DNA of 48,192 nt from Gammaproteobacteria bacterium (GTDB lineage: Bacteria > Pseudomonadota > Gammaproteobacteria > Poriferisulfidales > GCA-002705445), in contig JABHAT010000015.1 of NCBI GenBank assembly GCA_018674175.1, positions 1 to 48,192 of the forward strand. The letters are read 5' to 3'. Below the pieces are notes generated by a model. The model saw only the letters and a list, made by a program, of their open reading frames with translations, did no database searches and had not been told where the DNA came from. The position numbers and the translations under genes are program-made. Numbering within the stretch: position 1 is the first letter of the stretch; every line of letters starts with the position of its first letter. Shown one piece after another: positions 35,914 to 43,779 of this stretch.

Positions 35914-38530
35914 TAGTTCAGAAATTAGAAGTAAATTTATAAACTATTTTACTGCAAAAGGTCATACTTATGTTGACTCAAGCCCAATACTTCCTCCAAA
36001 TGATGACAAAACCTTATTATTTACCAATGCCGGCATGGTGCAATTTAAAGATGTATTTTTAGGACTAAAAGATTCTAAACTTAAATCCGCTGTCACAAGT
36101 CAAAAATGTATAAGGGCTGGAGGTAAGCACAATGATTTAGATAATGTTGGTTTTACAAATAGACACCATACATTTTTCGAAATGCTTGGAAATTTTAGTT
36201 TTGGTGATTATTTTAAAGAAGAGGCAATTAAATACGCATGGGATTTTTTAACTTTAGAGTTAAATATTCCAAAGGATAAATTGTGGATTACTGTTCATGA
36301 TACAGATTTAGAAGCAAAAAATATTTGGATTAATGAAATCGGTATAAATGAAAATAGACTTTCTATTATTGGAACTAGCGATAACTTTTGGAGCATGGGT
36401 GATGTCGGACCGTGCGGCCCATGCACTGAAATTTTTTATGATTACGGAGATAAATATAAGGGTATGCCGCCCGGAAAAGGAGACGAAGGTGAAAGGTACG
36501 TAGAGATATGGAATTTAGTTTTCATGCAATTTAACAGATTATCTAAAGATGAAATTATTGAGTTACCTAAACCTTCTGTAGATACCGGGATGGGACTAGA
36601 GAGAATATGCGCTGTAATGCAAAATGAGCATAGTAATTACAGTACAGATTTATTTGCTCCAATGATTGATTTTATCAAAAATAGTGTTGATAAAAAATAT
36701 ATTAGCGAGATCAGTTCAATGAAAGTTATAGCTGACCACATTAGATCAATTTCTTTTTTGATTACGGAAGATGTGAGACCCTCAAACGAAGGACATGGTT
36801 ACGTTCTTAGAAGAATAATAAGAAGAGCTATTAGGCATTCGCAAAAAATAAATCTAGATACTAAAAAATTATTAGAAATTATACCTATCTTTATTGACAC
36901 ATTAGTTGACCAATATAAAGAGGTTAATAAATATGATTATATTAAAAAAATATTGTCTTTAGAGATAGATAAATTTTCTGAAACTTTAGAGGTTGGATTA
37001 GAAATATTAGATAAAAATATAAAAAAAATAATTTCTAACGGGAGTAAAAAAGAAATTTCAGGTGATCTATTATTTTTACTTTATGATACATATGGTTTTC
37101 CTATTGATTTAACGTCAACTATAGCTAATGAAAAAAAATTTAAAGTTGATATAGATTCTTTTGATAATTTGATGGAGAAACAAAAAATCAATAGTAAAAA
37201 ATCTAGTAAATTTGAAACTCAAAATTTTATAGATATAAAAACAAAACATGTGACTGATTTTACAGGATATTCAGACTATAAAAATAATATTGAAGTACTG
37301 GATATATATATTGAAGGTGAAAATTCAAATACAATTAACTTTGGAGAAAGCGCATGTATAATAATTAATCCCTGCCCGTTTTATGCTGAATCAGGTGGTC
37401 AAATTGGAGATTCAGGGGTAATTGCATCTAAGAACGGTGAATTTGAAGTTATTGATACCAAAAAACTTGGTGCAGCTAATTTATTGTATGGAAAACAAAC
37501 TAAGGGGTTCTTAAAAATTAATGATAAGGCCAATGCTGAAATTAATAAAGAAAAAAGAGATTGTATTATGCTTAATCATTCTGCAACTCATTTATTGCAT
37601 GCTGCATTAATAAAAAATATTGGTAATAGCGTTCAACAAAAAGGTTCTTTGGTTTCAGACACCAAACTGAGATTTGATTTTAGTTGCGAAAAACCCATTA
37701 AAAGAAAAGTTTTAAATCTAATCGAGGAAGAGGTTAATAATAATATTAAAAAAAATATTACTGCCGACACTAAACTCATGGGTAAAGAAGAGGCCATATC
37801 TAAAGGTGCTATGGCTCTTTTTGGTGAAAAATATGATGATGAGGTGAGAGTTTTAAGTTTTTCAGACGTTTCAATTGAATTATGTGGTGGTACTCACGTA
37901 AAAAGTACTGGTGATATTGGTGTTTTTAAAATACTATCTGAATCAAGTGTTTCATCAGGTGTAAGGAGAATAGAGGCTATAACAGGTATGTCTGCAAATA
38001 ATTATTTAACAAAAAGGGATAACCTGGTAACTGATGTATGTCAGATATTAAATGTGCATGATGAAGAACTGCAAAATAAAGTACATGCAATATTAGACGA
38101 TAATAAAAAATTAAAAAAAGAAAACTTAAATTTACTTAAAAACTTTAATAAATTAAAAATCTTAGAAGTTATTAGTAATAAAAATTTAAAAGATAAATTT
38201 AACGTTCAAGTTATTGCGCAAGAATATTTTGACGGCAAAGTTTTAAAAAATGTTTTGGAGGATATTAAGTCATCTGAAGAAAATTTAATTTTAATAATAA
38301 TTCAAAAAAATAAATCAAAGGTTGAGATTTATACGCTTGTAACTAAGGACTGCTTTAATTTTATAACTGCTAAAGAAATTATAAATATTATAAATAATAA
38401 TATAGGATCAACGGGTGGTGGCCGTGATGATCTAGCCCAAGCGGGACTTGAATATAAAGATAATATAGAAAATCTTACCGATATTATCAAAAATAATATA
38501 TCTGAAGTAATTCTAAATAAGGGAAAATAG
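35903..38530 (+). CDS. alaS: Alanine-tRNA ligase
   Basis: AlaS charges tRNA-Ala and edits mischarged Ser and Gly. The 875-residue protein matches the usual 870-880. It begins SSEIRSKFINYFTAKGHT and has class II motifs including FTNAGMVQFKDVFLG and TGMGLERICAVMQ (near 230). The editing domain has metal ligands HSATH near 559 and CGGTH near 661. The C-terminal C-Ala domain ends with NNIGSTGGGRDDLAQAG. The gene begins inside recX. Confidence 0.97.
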   Translation: MKNSSSEIRSKFINYFTAKGHTYVDSSPILPPNDDKTLLFTNAGMVQFKDVFLGLKDSKLKSAVTSQKCIRAGGKHNDLDNVGFTNRHHTFFEMLGNFSFGDYFKEEAIKYAWDFLTLELNIPKDKLWITVHDTDLEAKNIWINEIGINENRLSIIGTSDNFWSMGDVGPCGPCTEIFYDYGDKYKGMPPGKGDEGERYVEIWNLVFMQFNRLSKDEIIELPKPSVDTGMGLERICAVMQNEHSNYSTDLFAPMIDFIKNSVDKKYISEISSMKVIADHIRSISFLITEDVRPSNEGHGYVLRRIIRRAIRHSQKINLDTKKLLEIIPIFIDTLVDQYKEVNKYDYIKKILSLEIDKFSETLEVGLEILDKNIKKIISNGSKKEISGDLLFLLYDTYGFPIDLTSTIANEKKFKVDIDSFDNLMEKQKINSKKSSKFETQNFIDIKTKHVTDFTGYSDYKNNIEVLDIYIEGENSNTINFGESACIIINPCPFYAESGGQIGDSGVIASKNGEFEVIDTKKLGAANLLYGKQTKGFLKINDKANAEINKEKRDCIMLNHSATHLLHAALIKNIGNSVQQKGSLVSDTKLRFDFSCEKPIKRKVLNLIEEEVNNNIKKNITADTKLMGKEEAISKGAMALFGEKYDDEVRVLSFSDVSIELCGGTHVKSTGDIGVFKILSESSVSSGVRRIEAITGMSANNYLTKRDNLVTDVCQILNVHDEELQNKVHAILDDNKKLKKENLNLLKNFNKLKILEVISNKNLKDKFNVQVIAQEYFDGKVLKNVLEDIKSSEENLILIIIQKNKSKVEIYTLVTKDCFNFITAKEIINIINNNIGSTGGGRDDLAQAGLEYKDNIENLTDIIKNNISEVILNKGK

Positions 38531-38533
38531 ATT

Positions 38534-39751
38534 ATGTCTATTATAGTTCAAAAGTATGGAGGCACATCAATAGGTACTATTGATAAAATATCAAAGGTTG
38601 CAGATAAAGTTATTTCTGAAAAAAATAATGGTAATAGTTTGGTAGTAGTTGTCTCTGCTATGAGTGGAGAAACTAATAGGCTTTTAAATTTAGCTAAGTC
38701 TATAAATCCTGATATTTCTGGAAGAGAATTAGATACTCTTATCTCTACTGGAGAGCAGGTTACAATCTCTTTATTAGCTATGACTCTTGCAAAAAAAGGT
38801 CATAAAGCTATTTCTTTAACTGGATCACAGGCAGGAATTTTTACTGATGATATCTTTAATAAAGCTAGAATAGATTATATTAATAATCTACCTATAAAAA
38901 AATATCTGGATTTAGGAAACATCGTTGTTGTTGCTGGGTTTCAAGGAATTACAAAAGCGGGTGATATAACTACTCTAGGAAGAGGTGGTTCAGACACTTC
39001 AGCAGTTGCTATATCTGTTGCTTTAGACGCTAAAGAATGTCAAATTTTCACAGATGTTAATGGTGTATATACAACGGACCCAAGAATTTCTCCTGGAGCA
39101 AAAAAAATAGATCAAATAACTACAGAAGAGATGCTTGAATTATCAAGTCAAGGTTCTAAAGTTTTACAACCTAGAGCAGTAGAGTTTGCTGGAAAATATG
39201 ATGTTGGAATAAGAGTTCTTTCAACATTTGAGGAAGGTACCGGAACTATAATAAAAAAAGAAAATGATGATAAAATGGAAAAAGCTATTATATCTGGAAT
39301 AGCTTTTAATAAGGATGAGGCGCAGCTAAATATTAGGGGTGTTCCTGATCAACCAGGTATTGCTTCACTAATACTTGGGCCTATTGCAGATCTTAATATA
39401 GATGTTGATATGATAGTGCAAAACGTTGGTGAAGATGGTTTAGCAAATTTCACATTTACAGTTCCTAGAAATGATTATAAAGTTGCAATGCAATCTCTGA
39501 AAGAAAGTTCAAAAAAATTGCAAGCAAAAAAAGTCAAAGGTAATAATGAAATAGTAAAAATATCTATGGTTGGTGTTGGAATGAGAACGCATGCCGGTAT
39601 TGCTAGCAAAATGTTTTCTGTTCTCGCTGAGAACAATATAAATATTAGTATGATTTCTACATCTGAGATTAAGATATCAATAGTAACCAATGAAGATAAT
39701 CTTGAAACCGCAGTGAATGTTTTACATAAAGAGTTCAATTTAGATAAATAG
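38534..39751 (+). CDS. lysC: Aspartate kinase
   Basis: This is a monofunctional aspartokinase phosphorylating aspartate for lysine, threonine and methionine synthesis. The 405-residue protein has the signature QKYGGTSIG at residues 6-14, VVVVSAMSGETNRL, the TLGRGGSDTSAVA block and FTDVNGVYTTDPR. Two ACT regulatory domains occupy about residues 265-405, so feedback inhibition by lysine and/or threonine is likely. The alaS-lysC-csrA order is shared with Pseudomonas. Confidence 0.96.
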   Translation: MSIIVQKYGGTSIGTIDKISKVADKVISEKNNGNSLVVVVSAMSGETNRLLNLAKSINPDISGRELDTLISTGEQVTISLLAMTLAKKGHKAISLTGSQAGIFTDDIFNKARIDYINNLPIKKYLDLGNIVVVAGFQGITKAGDITTLGRGGSDTSAVAISVALDAKECQIFTDVNGVYTTDPRISPGAKKIDQITTEEMLELSSQGSKVLQPRAVEFAGKYDVGIRVLSTFEEGTGTIIKKENDDKMEKAIISGIAFNKDEAQLNIRGVPDQPGIASLILGPIADLNIDVDMIVQNVGEDGLANFTFTVPRNDYKVAMQSLKESSKKLQAKKVKGNNEIVKISMVGVGMRTHAGIASKMFSVLAENNINISMISTSEIKISIVTNEDNLETAVNVLHKEFNLDK

Positions 39752-39759
39752 TAATATCC

Positions 39760-39787
39760 TTGTAGTATTTTTCATAATATGTAATAT
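39760..39787 (+). promoter_or_regulatory. Candidate promoter for csrA
   Basis: TTGTAG (39760-39765) and TAATAT (39782-39787) are spaced by 16 bases in the 87-nt lysC-csrA gap. The predicted leader would be about 45 nt. Consensus match only, in very AT-rich sequence. Confidence 0.35.
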
Positions 39788-39821
39788 AGTAATTTGATAT
39801 TATAAAATAATAATAATAAAT

Positions 39822-39834
39822 GGAATCAAGGAGG
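39822..39834 (+). promoter_or_regulatory. Strong Shine-Dalgarno with two GGA motifs before csrA
   Basis: The ribosome-binding site AAGGAGG (39828-39834) is the fullest SD noted in the window and lies four bases before the csrA ATG. It contains a GGA at 39830-39832, and a second GGA lies at 39822-39824. CsrA binds GGA motifs, and in E. coli it represses its own mRNA at such sites; autoregulation here is an inference. Confidence 0.5.
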
Positions 39835-39838
39835 GGCG

Positions 39839-40054
39839 ATGTTAATTCTAACACGCAGGGTAGGAGAGTCTCTAAGGATTGGTGACGAAGTATCGGTTAC
39901 AGTCTTAGGCATTAAGGGTTCTCAAGTAAGAATAGGTGTTAACGCACCAAAAAGTGTATCTGTTCACAGGGAAGAAGTGTACGACAGAATTAATGAAGAA
40001 AAATCAAAGAATTCTGAGGACATTCAAAAAAATCCTGAAAAAAGTTCACTTTAA
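39839..40054 (+). CDS. csrA: Carbon storage regulator CsrA
   Basis: CsrA is a dimeric RNA-binding protein that represses or stabilises mRNAs by binding GGA motifs near ribosome-binding sites. The 71-residue protein has the canonical [16 protein letters not shown] start, [32 protein letters not shown], and a short polar tail. The RNA-contacting residues of the first strand (L4, R6, R7) and R44-like Arg in VHREE are present. It sits upstream of tRNA-Ser(GCU), as in many gammaproteobacteria. Confidence 0.97.
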   Translation: MLILTRRVGESLRIGDEVSVTVLGIKGSQVRIGVNAPKSVSVHREEVYDRINEEKSKNSEDIQKNPEKSSL

Positions 40055-40064
40055 GTAGTATTCA

Positions 40065-40154
40065 GGAGAGATGGCTGAGTGGTCGAAAGCGGCACCCTGC
40101 TAAGGTGTTATACGGGTAACTGTATCGAGGGTTCGAATCCCTCTCTCTCCGCCA
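40065..40154 (+). tRNA. tRNA-Ser (GCU anticodon)
   Basis: A 90-nt class II tRNA with encoded CCA. The acceptor stem pairs GGAGAGA (40065-40071) with TCTCTCC (40144-40150). The anticodon stem GCACC/GGTGT encloses loop CTGCTAA with anticodon GCT at 40099-40101. A long variable arm and the TpsiC sequence GGTTCGAATCC follow. This isoacceptor reads AGC/AGU, and its position after csrA matches serV of E. coli. Confidence 0.96.
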
Positions 40155-40245
40155 TATTTTTTTACACCCATCAAAACTATTTTTTTTCGTCGTATCTAAG
40201 TATAATTAACTTTATGAATACAGTGTTCTTATACTCAGACGAAAG

Positions 40246-40443
40246 ATGAAAGGGTGCCCTAAATGTAAGTCTAATATGATAATAGACATTGTCTATGGTT
40301 TTCCATCCCGAAAAATGTGTGATGATGCGACTTCTAATAAAATTAATTTAGGTGGTAGTGTAAAAGAACTTAAAAGTCCAGATTATAAATGTAAGTCATG
40401 TGGTTATGAATTTAGAGAACTAGATAGATTTTTTAAAAACTAA
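40246..40443 (+). CDS. Small zinc-ribbon protein
   Basis: A 65-residue protein with two CxxC pairs: CPKC at residues 4-7 and CKSC near 49-52, a complete zinc-ribbon ligand set. Between them are YGFPSR and a LGGSVKE segment, which resembles small conserved zinc-ribbon proteins of unknown function. An upstream ATG at 40214 runs into a stop, so the start at 40246 is used, preceded by GAAAG. It is followed after seven bases by the HIT-family gene. Confidence 0.7.
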   Translation: MKGCPKCKSNMIIDIVYGFPSRKMCDDATSNKINLGGSVKELKSPDYKCKSCGYEFRELDRFFKN

Positions 40444-40450
40444 ATATAAA

Positions 40451-40789
40451 ATGAAAACACTATTTGAAAAAATAATTGATAGAGATATACCTGCAGATTT
40501 CGTATATGAAGATGATTTATGTATTGCAATAAATGATATTAACCCACAAGCTCCAATTCATATTTTATTAATACCTAAGAAACCAATTGAAAAGTTAAGT
40601 GATTGTGATGATTGTGATAAAGATTTATTATCACACTTGTTTTTGACTGTTGGGAAAATAACAAAAAAATTAGATATTAATAATACTTTTAGAGTTAATA
40701 TTAATAATGGCAAAGGAGCAGGGCAAGAAGTTTTTCATCTTCATATTCACATTCTTGGTGGAAGAAAATTTAACTGGCCTCCAGGGTAA
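40451..40789 (+). CDS. hinT: HIT-family purine nucleoside phosphoramidase (HinT-like)
   Basis: HinT-type proteins hydrolyse AMP-lysine and other nucleoside phosphoramidates. The 112-residue protein begins FEKIIDRDIPADFVYEDD. It has the substrate-binding FRVNINNGKGAGQEVFHLHIHILGGR with the HxHxH triad near residues 99-103, and ends WPPG as HinT homologues do. It follows the zinc-ribbon gene and precedes the DUF4396 gene by four bases. Confidence 0.93.
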   Translation: MKTLFEKIIDRDIPADFVYEDDLCIAINDINPQAPIHILLIPKKPIEKLSDCDDCDKDLLSHLFLTVGKITKKLDINNTFRVNINNGKGAGQEVFHLHIHILGGRKFNWPPG

Positions 40790-40793
40790 ACTA

Positions 40794-41219
40794 ATGAAAT
40801 TTTGGAGTAATAAAGACAAATGGATTACATCTTCTTTTAACACGCTGGTGTGTTTAATAGGTTGCTCAATAGGTGATTTTGGAACTATATTATATTTTCA
40901 GATTTTTACTGAAGTTAAATCAGTATTAGTAATTATGCCAATAGCTATTATTAATGGAATAATAACAAGCATTATTCTTGAAACATTATTACTCTTGAGA
41001 AGTATGAATTTTCAGGATTCAATAAAAATGGCAACGGGTATGAGTATGATTAGTATGATTTCGATGGAATTTGCAATGAACATCACAGATATTATGTTAG
41101 AAGGAAGTCTAGTACTTTCTTTGTCATCTGTTTTACCAGTTTTAATTGTAGGATTTATTGTCCCGTGGCCATATAATTACTGGAGACTAGTGAAACATAA
41201 TAAAAGTTGTTGTGGATAA
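40794..41219 (+). CDS. DUF4396 family membrane protein
   Basis: The start at 40794 lies just after hinT; an in-frame upstream ATG inside hinT was rejected. The 141-residue protein has four membrane helices. It shows the features of DUF4396: WITSSFNTLVCLIGCSIGDFG near residues 9-29, MATGMSMISMISMEFAMNITD near 82-102 (cited as landmarks), and VPWPYNYWRLVKHNK near the end. It ends in Cys-Cys-Gly. The Met-rich helix and terminal cysteines could bind metal, but no function is established. It abuts tRNA-Arg. Confidence 0.75.
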   Translation: MKFWSNKDKWITSSFNTLVCLIGCSIGDFGTILYFQIFTEVKSVLVIMPIAIINGIITSIILETLLLLRSMNFQDSIKMATGMSMISMISMEFAMNITDIMLEGSLVLSLSSVLPVLIVGFIVPWPYNYWRLVKHNKSCCG

Positions 41220-41224
41220 TTATT

Positions 41225-41301
41225 GCGCCCGTAGCTCAGCTGGATAGAGTACTTGGCTACGAACCAAGGGGTCGGGAGTTCGAATCTCTCCGGGCGCACC
41301 A
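41225..41301 (+). tRNA. tRNA-Arg (ACG anticodon)
   Basis: A 77-nt tRNA with encoded CCA. The acceptor stem pairs GCGCCCG (41225-41231) with CGGGCGC (41291-41297). The anticodon arm CTTGG-CTACGAA-CCAAG gives anticodon ACG, deaminated to ICG to read CGU/CGC/CGA. The TpsiC arm contains GTTCGAATC. In E. coli the argVYZQ tRNAs of this type follow serV directly. Confidence 0.96.
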
Positions 41302-41306
41302 TATTA

Positions 41307-41615
41307 ATGAATAAATTTATAATAATATTTTTAGCTTTAGTGTGTTCAAATTTAACTTTTTCTGCGGACAAAGTTAAAGGTTTAGGATTGTCAAAATGTA
41401 CAACTTTCAATAGTGTTGCTATAGAAGAGAAGGTGATTTACATGAGTTGGGTTGCAGGATTCATTACTTCCCAAAATATATTTAAAGATAAACTTCATGC
41501 TAAGAATATAACTTACAACATGTCACAATCATGGTTAGAGTCTTTTTGCTACAAAAATCCAAACATAATTTTTGAACGAGCAGTTAATAAATTTATATTC
41601 GAATTTACAAAATAA
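41307..41615 (+). CDS. Small secreted protein of unknown function
   Basis: The start at 41307, six bases after the tRNA-Arg end, was chosen because it begins a clear signal peptide (MNKFIIIFLALVCSNLTFSA, cleavage likely after Ala20). A longer in-frame ORF starting inside the tRNA was rejected. The 102-residue precursor has two mature-region cysteines (in SKCTTF and SFCYKNP), a YMSWVAGFITSQN segment and an Asn/Lys-rich end. This WxxGF...C...P pattern resembles small periplasmic proteins in other Proteobacteria, including Rap1a/Tai-like ones, but the match is too weak to name it. Confidence 0.6.
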   Translation: MNKFIIIFLALVCSNLTFSADKVKGLGLSKCTTFNSVAIEEKVIYMSWVAGFITSQNIFKDKLHAKNITYNMSQSWLESFCYKNPNIIFERAVNKFIFEFTK

Positions 41616-41618
41616 AAA

Positions 41619-43493
41619 CTATTTACTAATTGTTTCTTTCTTATTAGCGCTGACATTAATATTACCATTAGTATTATTACGACTTGCATTTTTATTAGCA
41701 TTACTATAATTTTTTCCCCTAGAGAACTTATTACTTCTAGGTCTATAATTCTTGTTAAATTTTTTCCCTTTATAATTTGGATTATAGTTTTTTGTTTTTT
41801 TTCTTTGCTCTTGTTGTTTATCTGTATTTCCAAATATAATATTCTTTATAAATTTTATAAACTTAATTAATATATTAGTTTTCTTCATAGGGATTGGTTT
41901 TCTTGGCTTAATTCCTTTAACTGTAGGTTCATCAGCTTTAACCTTATTTTCTTCTCTAAACACATATGATGGCTCTGAGTTTTTCTCTATTAGCTCATAA
42001 CTTGATTTATTTTCTGTTTCGTCGTTATCACTTCTATATCTTGTTAGCTTATATTTTGGGCTTTCTAGATCAGTACTAGGAACTATTATAATGCTTACTT
42101 TATTATTTTCATTTATATTATTAACTTCGGTTCTTTTTTCATTCATTAGGTATGCAGCAATTTGTATCGGTAATTCCGCTATAACTTTACTTGTGTTAAC
42201 TTTCAATGATTCTTCTTCAATTAATCTTAAAATTGACAGAGACATTGACTTTATATTTCTTATTCTTCCAATACCATCGCATAAATGACATATTTCTTCA
42301 GAAGAATCTTTAAGTGATGGCCTTAATCTTTGCCTAGACATTTCTAACAGGCCAAATCTTGAAATTTTTCCAAACTGGACTTTTGCTCTATCAACTTTCA
42401 CAGCTTCTTTTATTTTATCTTCAACTGATTTTTGATTTTTAATTGCAAGCATATCTATAAAATCTATTACTAATAGACCGCCAAGATCTCTTATTCTAAG
42501 TTGTCTTGCTATTTCCTCAGCTGCTTCAAGATTTGTGTTTAAAGCTGTTTCTTCTATATCACTTCCTTTTGTAGATCTGGCAGAGTTTATGTCGATTGAT
42601 ATTAAAGCTTCAGTATGATCAATTACAATAGAACCACCAGACGGCAATGATACTTCTCTGCTAAATGCTGTTTCTATTTGATTTTCTATTTGATACTTGT
42701 TAAAAAGTGGCGTGTTATCACTATATAATTTTAATTTGTTTGTTTGCTGAGGCATGGAAAACTCTAAAAACTCTTTTGCCATATCAAAAACTTCTTGATT
42801 ATCAACTAAAATTTCATCAATTGAATCATCCATATGATCTCTAAGTGTTCTGATAATAATATTACTTTCTCTATATATTAAAAATGGTGCGCTTTTTTCT
42901 TTAGATGAATCTACAATATTTTTCCATAGCGTCACTAAGTAATCTTGGTCCCATTGAAGCTCTTCTAAAGTCTTTCCAACTCCAGCAGTTCTAATGATAT
43001 TCCCACCATCTTTAATTTTTTTTAGATTATCAAGATTATCTTTAACTTGTCTTCTATCAGACCCTTCTATTCTTCTAGATACACCGCCAGCTTTTGGATT
43101 ATTCGGCATTAGCACTAAATATTTTCCCGCTAAACTTATAAATGTTGTTAGCGCAGCACCTTTACTTCCTCTCTCTATTCTCTCAATTTGCACTATTAAC
43201 TCTGTGCCTTCTTTAAGCATTTCTTTAATATTGCTTTTTTTATCAAAGGTTTCGTTTTTTAGGTATTCTTTTGAAATTTCTTTTAGTGGGAGAAACCCAT
43301 GTCTTTCAGCGCCAAAGTTTACAAACGCAGCTTCTAAACTAGGCTCAACCCTAGTTACAACTGCTTTATATATATTACCTTTATTTTGACTACGAGATTT
43401 GTGCTCAATATCTAAATCGTATAGTTTCTGACCATTTACCGAAGCAACTCTCAACTCTTCTTGCTGAGTGCCATTTATTAAAATTCTTTTCAT
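41619..43493 (-). CDS. rne: Compact ribonuclease E
   Basis: RNase E/G is the single-strand-specific endonuclease that initiates mRNA decay and processes rRNA and tRNA. At 624 residues it is longer than RNase G (about 490) and much shorter than E. coli RNase E (1061). The N-terminal part has an S1 domain (about 38-120), the LLVIDFIDM metal-binding aspartates, and the zinc-link CHLCDGIGR near 401-409. After the catalytic core, an amphipathic segment [15 protein letters not shown] at 541-555 resembles the membrane-targeting helix of RNase E. An Arg/Lys/Asn-rich tail follows. The scaffold region seems absent. It is divergent from rluC, the usual rne position. Confidence 0.9.
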   Translation of the reverse strand: MKRILINGTQQEELRVASVNGQKLYDLDIEHKSRSQNKGNIYKAVVTRVEPSLEAAFVNFGAERHGFLPLKEISKEYLKNETFDKKSNIKEMLKEGTELIVQIERIERGSKGAALTTFISLAGKYLVLMPNNPKAGGVSRRIEGSDRRQVKDNLDNLKKIKDGGNIIRTAGVGKTLEELQWDQDYLVTLWKNIVDSSKEKSAPFLIYRESNIIIRTLRDHMDDSIDEILVDNQEVFDMAKEFLEFSMPQQTNKLKLYSDNTPLFNKYQIENQIETAFSREVSLPSGGSIVIDHTEALISIDINSARSTKGSDIEETALNTNLEAAEEIARQLRIRDLGGLLVIDFIDMLAIKNQKSVEDKIKEAVKVDRAKVQFGKISRFGLLEMSRQRLRPSLKDSSEEICHLCDGIGRIRNIKSMSLSILRLIEEESLKVNTSKVIAELPIQIAAYLMNEKRTEVNNINENNKVSIIIVPSTDLESPKYKLTRYRSDNDETENKSSYELIEKNSEPSYVFREENKVKADEPTVKGIKPRKPIPMKKTNILIKFIKFIKNIIFGNTDKQQEQRKKTKNYNPNYKGKKFNKNYRPRSNKFSRGKNYSNANKNASRNNTNGNINVSANKKETISK

Positions 43494-43615
43494 TATTTTT
43501 CCTGTTTATCGAGCAAAATTGAGAAAGAGGAAACACTTCTAATTTAAGAAGAATTTTTATATATATTAAATTTAATAAATTTTTTATTAATTTTACCACT
43601 GTTCTTTTCATCATG

Positions 43616-43669
43616 CTCTTTGATTGACTATTGTTTTCATTAAAGAGATTGCGATTTTATCGATATCTC
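43616..43669 (-). promoter_or_regulatory. Two mutually exclusive hairpins in the rne leader
   Basis: CTCTTT (43616-43621) can pair with AAAGAG (43642-43647) around a 20-nt loop. Alternatively GAGAT (43645-43649) pairs with ATCTC (43665-43669), enclosing an inner CGAT/ATCG stem (43652-43655 with 43659-43662) with a 3-nt loop. The bases 43645-43647 are shared, so both cannot form at once. The rne leader of E. coli is an autoregulatory target of RNase E; a similar role here is inferred. Confidence 0.4.
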
Positions 43670-43715
43670 ATAATTCATTTGAGGTTTTTTTGTTCGTATA
43701 TATCTTTCCCTCATT

Positions 43716-43744
43716 TTGATAGTATAGCATTCTTACAATAATTC
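43716..43744 (+). promoter_or_regulatory. Candidate promoter for rluC, interleaved with the rne promoter
   Basis: TTGATA (43716-43721) and TAATTC (43739-43744) are spaced by 17 bases. The -35 touches the rne -10 and the -10 touches the rne -35, so the two promoters occupy the same DNA. The predicted rluC leader is about 30 nt. The -10 is only a moderate match. Confidence 0.35.
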
Positions 43745-43749
43745 AGCAA
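43721..43749 (-). promoter_or_regulatory. Candidate sigma-70 promoter for rne
   Basis: On the minus strand, TTGCTG (43749-43744) and TATACT (43726-43721) have the optimal 17-base spacing. Transcription would begin near 43714 and give a leader of roughly 220 nt. This is one of the better consensus matches in the window. Confidence 0.5.
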
Positions 43750-43779
43750 AGCGCTCTAAATACAAATAGGTTTGCACAT

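Larger units (their letters stand above)
43494..43779. other. rne/rluC divergent intergenic region with long rne leader
   Basis: This 286-nt gap is the longest gene-free stretch in the window. It holds interleaved divergent promoter candidates at 43716-43749, a predicted rne leader of about 220 nt, a short hairpin at 43536-43551 (CTTCT/AGAAG) and two overlapping inverted repeats at 43616-43669. An AGGAA ribosome-binding sequence lies just before the rne ATG. No convincing ORF was seen in it. Confidence 0.7.

Noticed and set aside
40155-40245. Terminator after tRNA-Ser
   Set aside because: T-runs are present but I see no GC-rich stem before them.
41225-41301. tRNA-Arg as an integration site for a mobile element
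   Set aside because: No integrase gene, no repeated tRNA 3' fragment and no composition shift were seen; the downstream gene is small and followed by rne.
43405-43614. Small minus-strand ORF overlapping the rne start in another frame
   Set aside because: It covers rne codons out of frame, has no ribosome-binding sequence and resembles no leader-peptide family.
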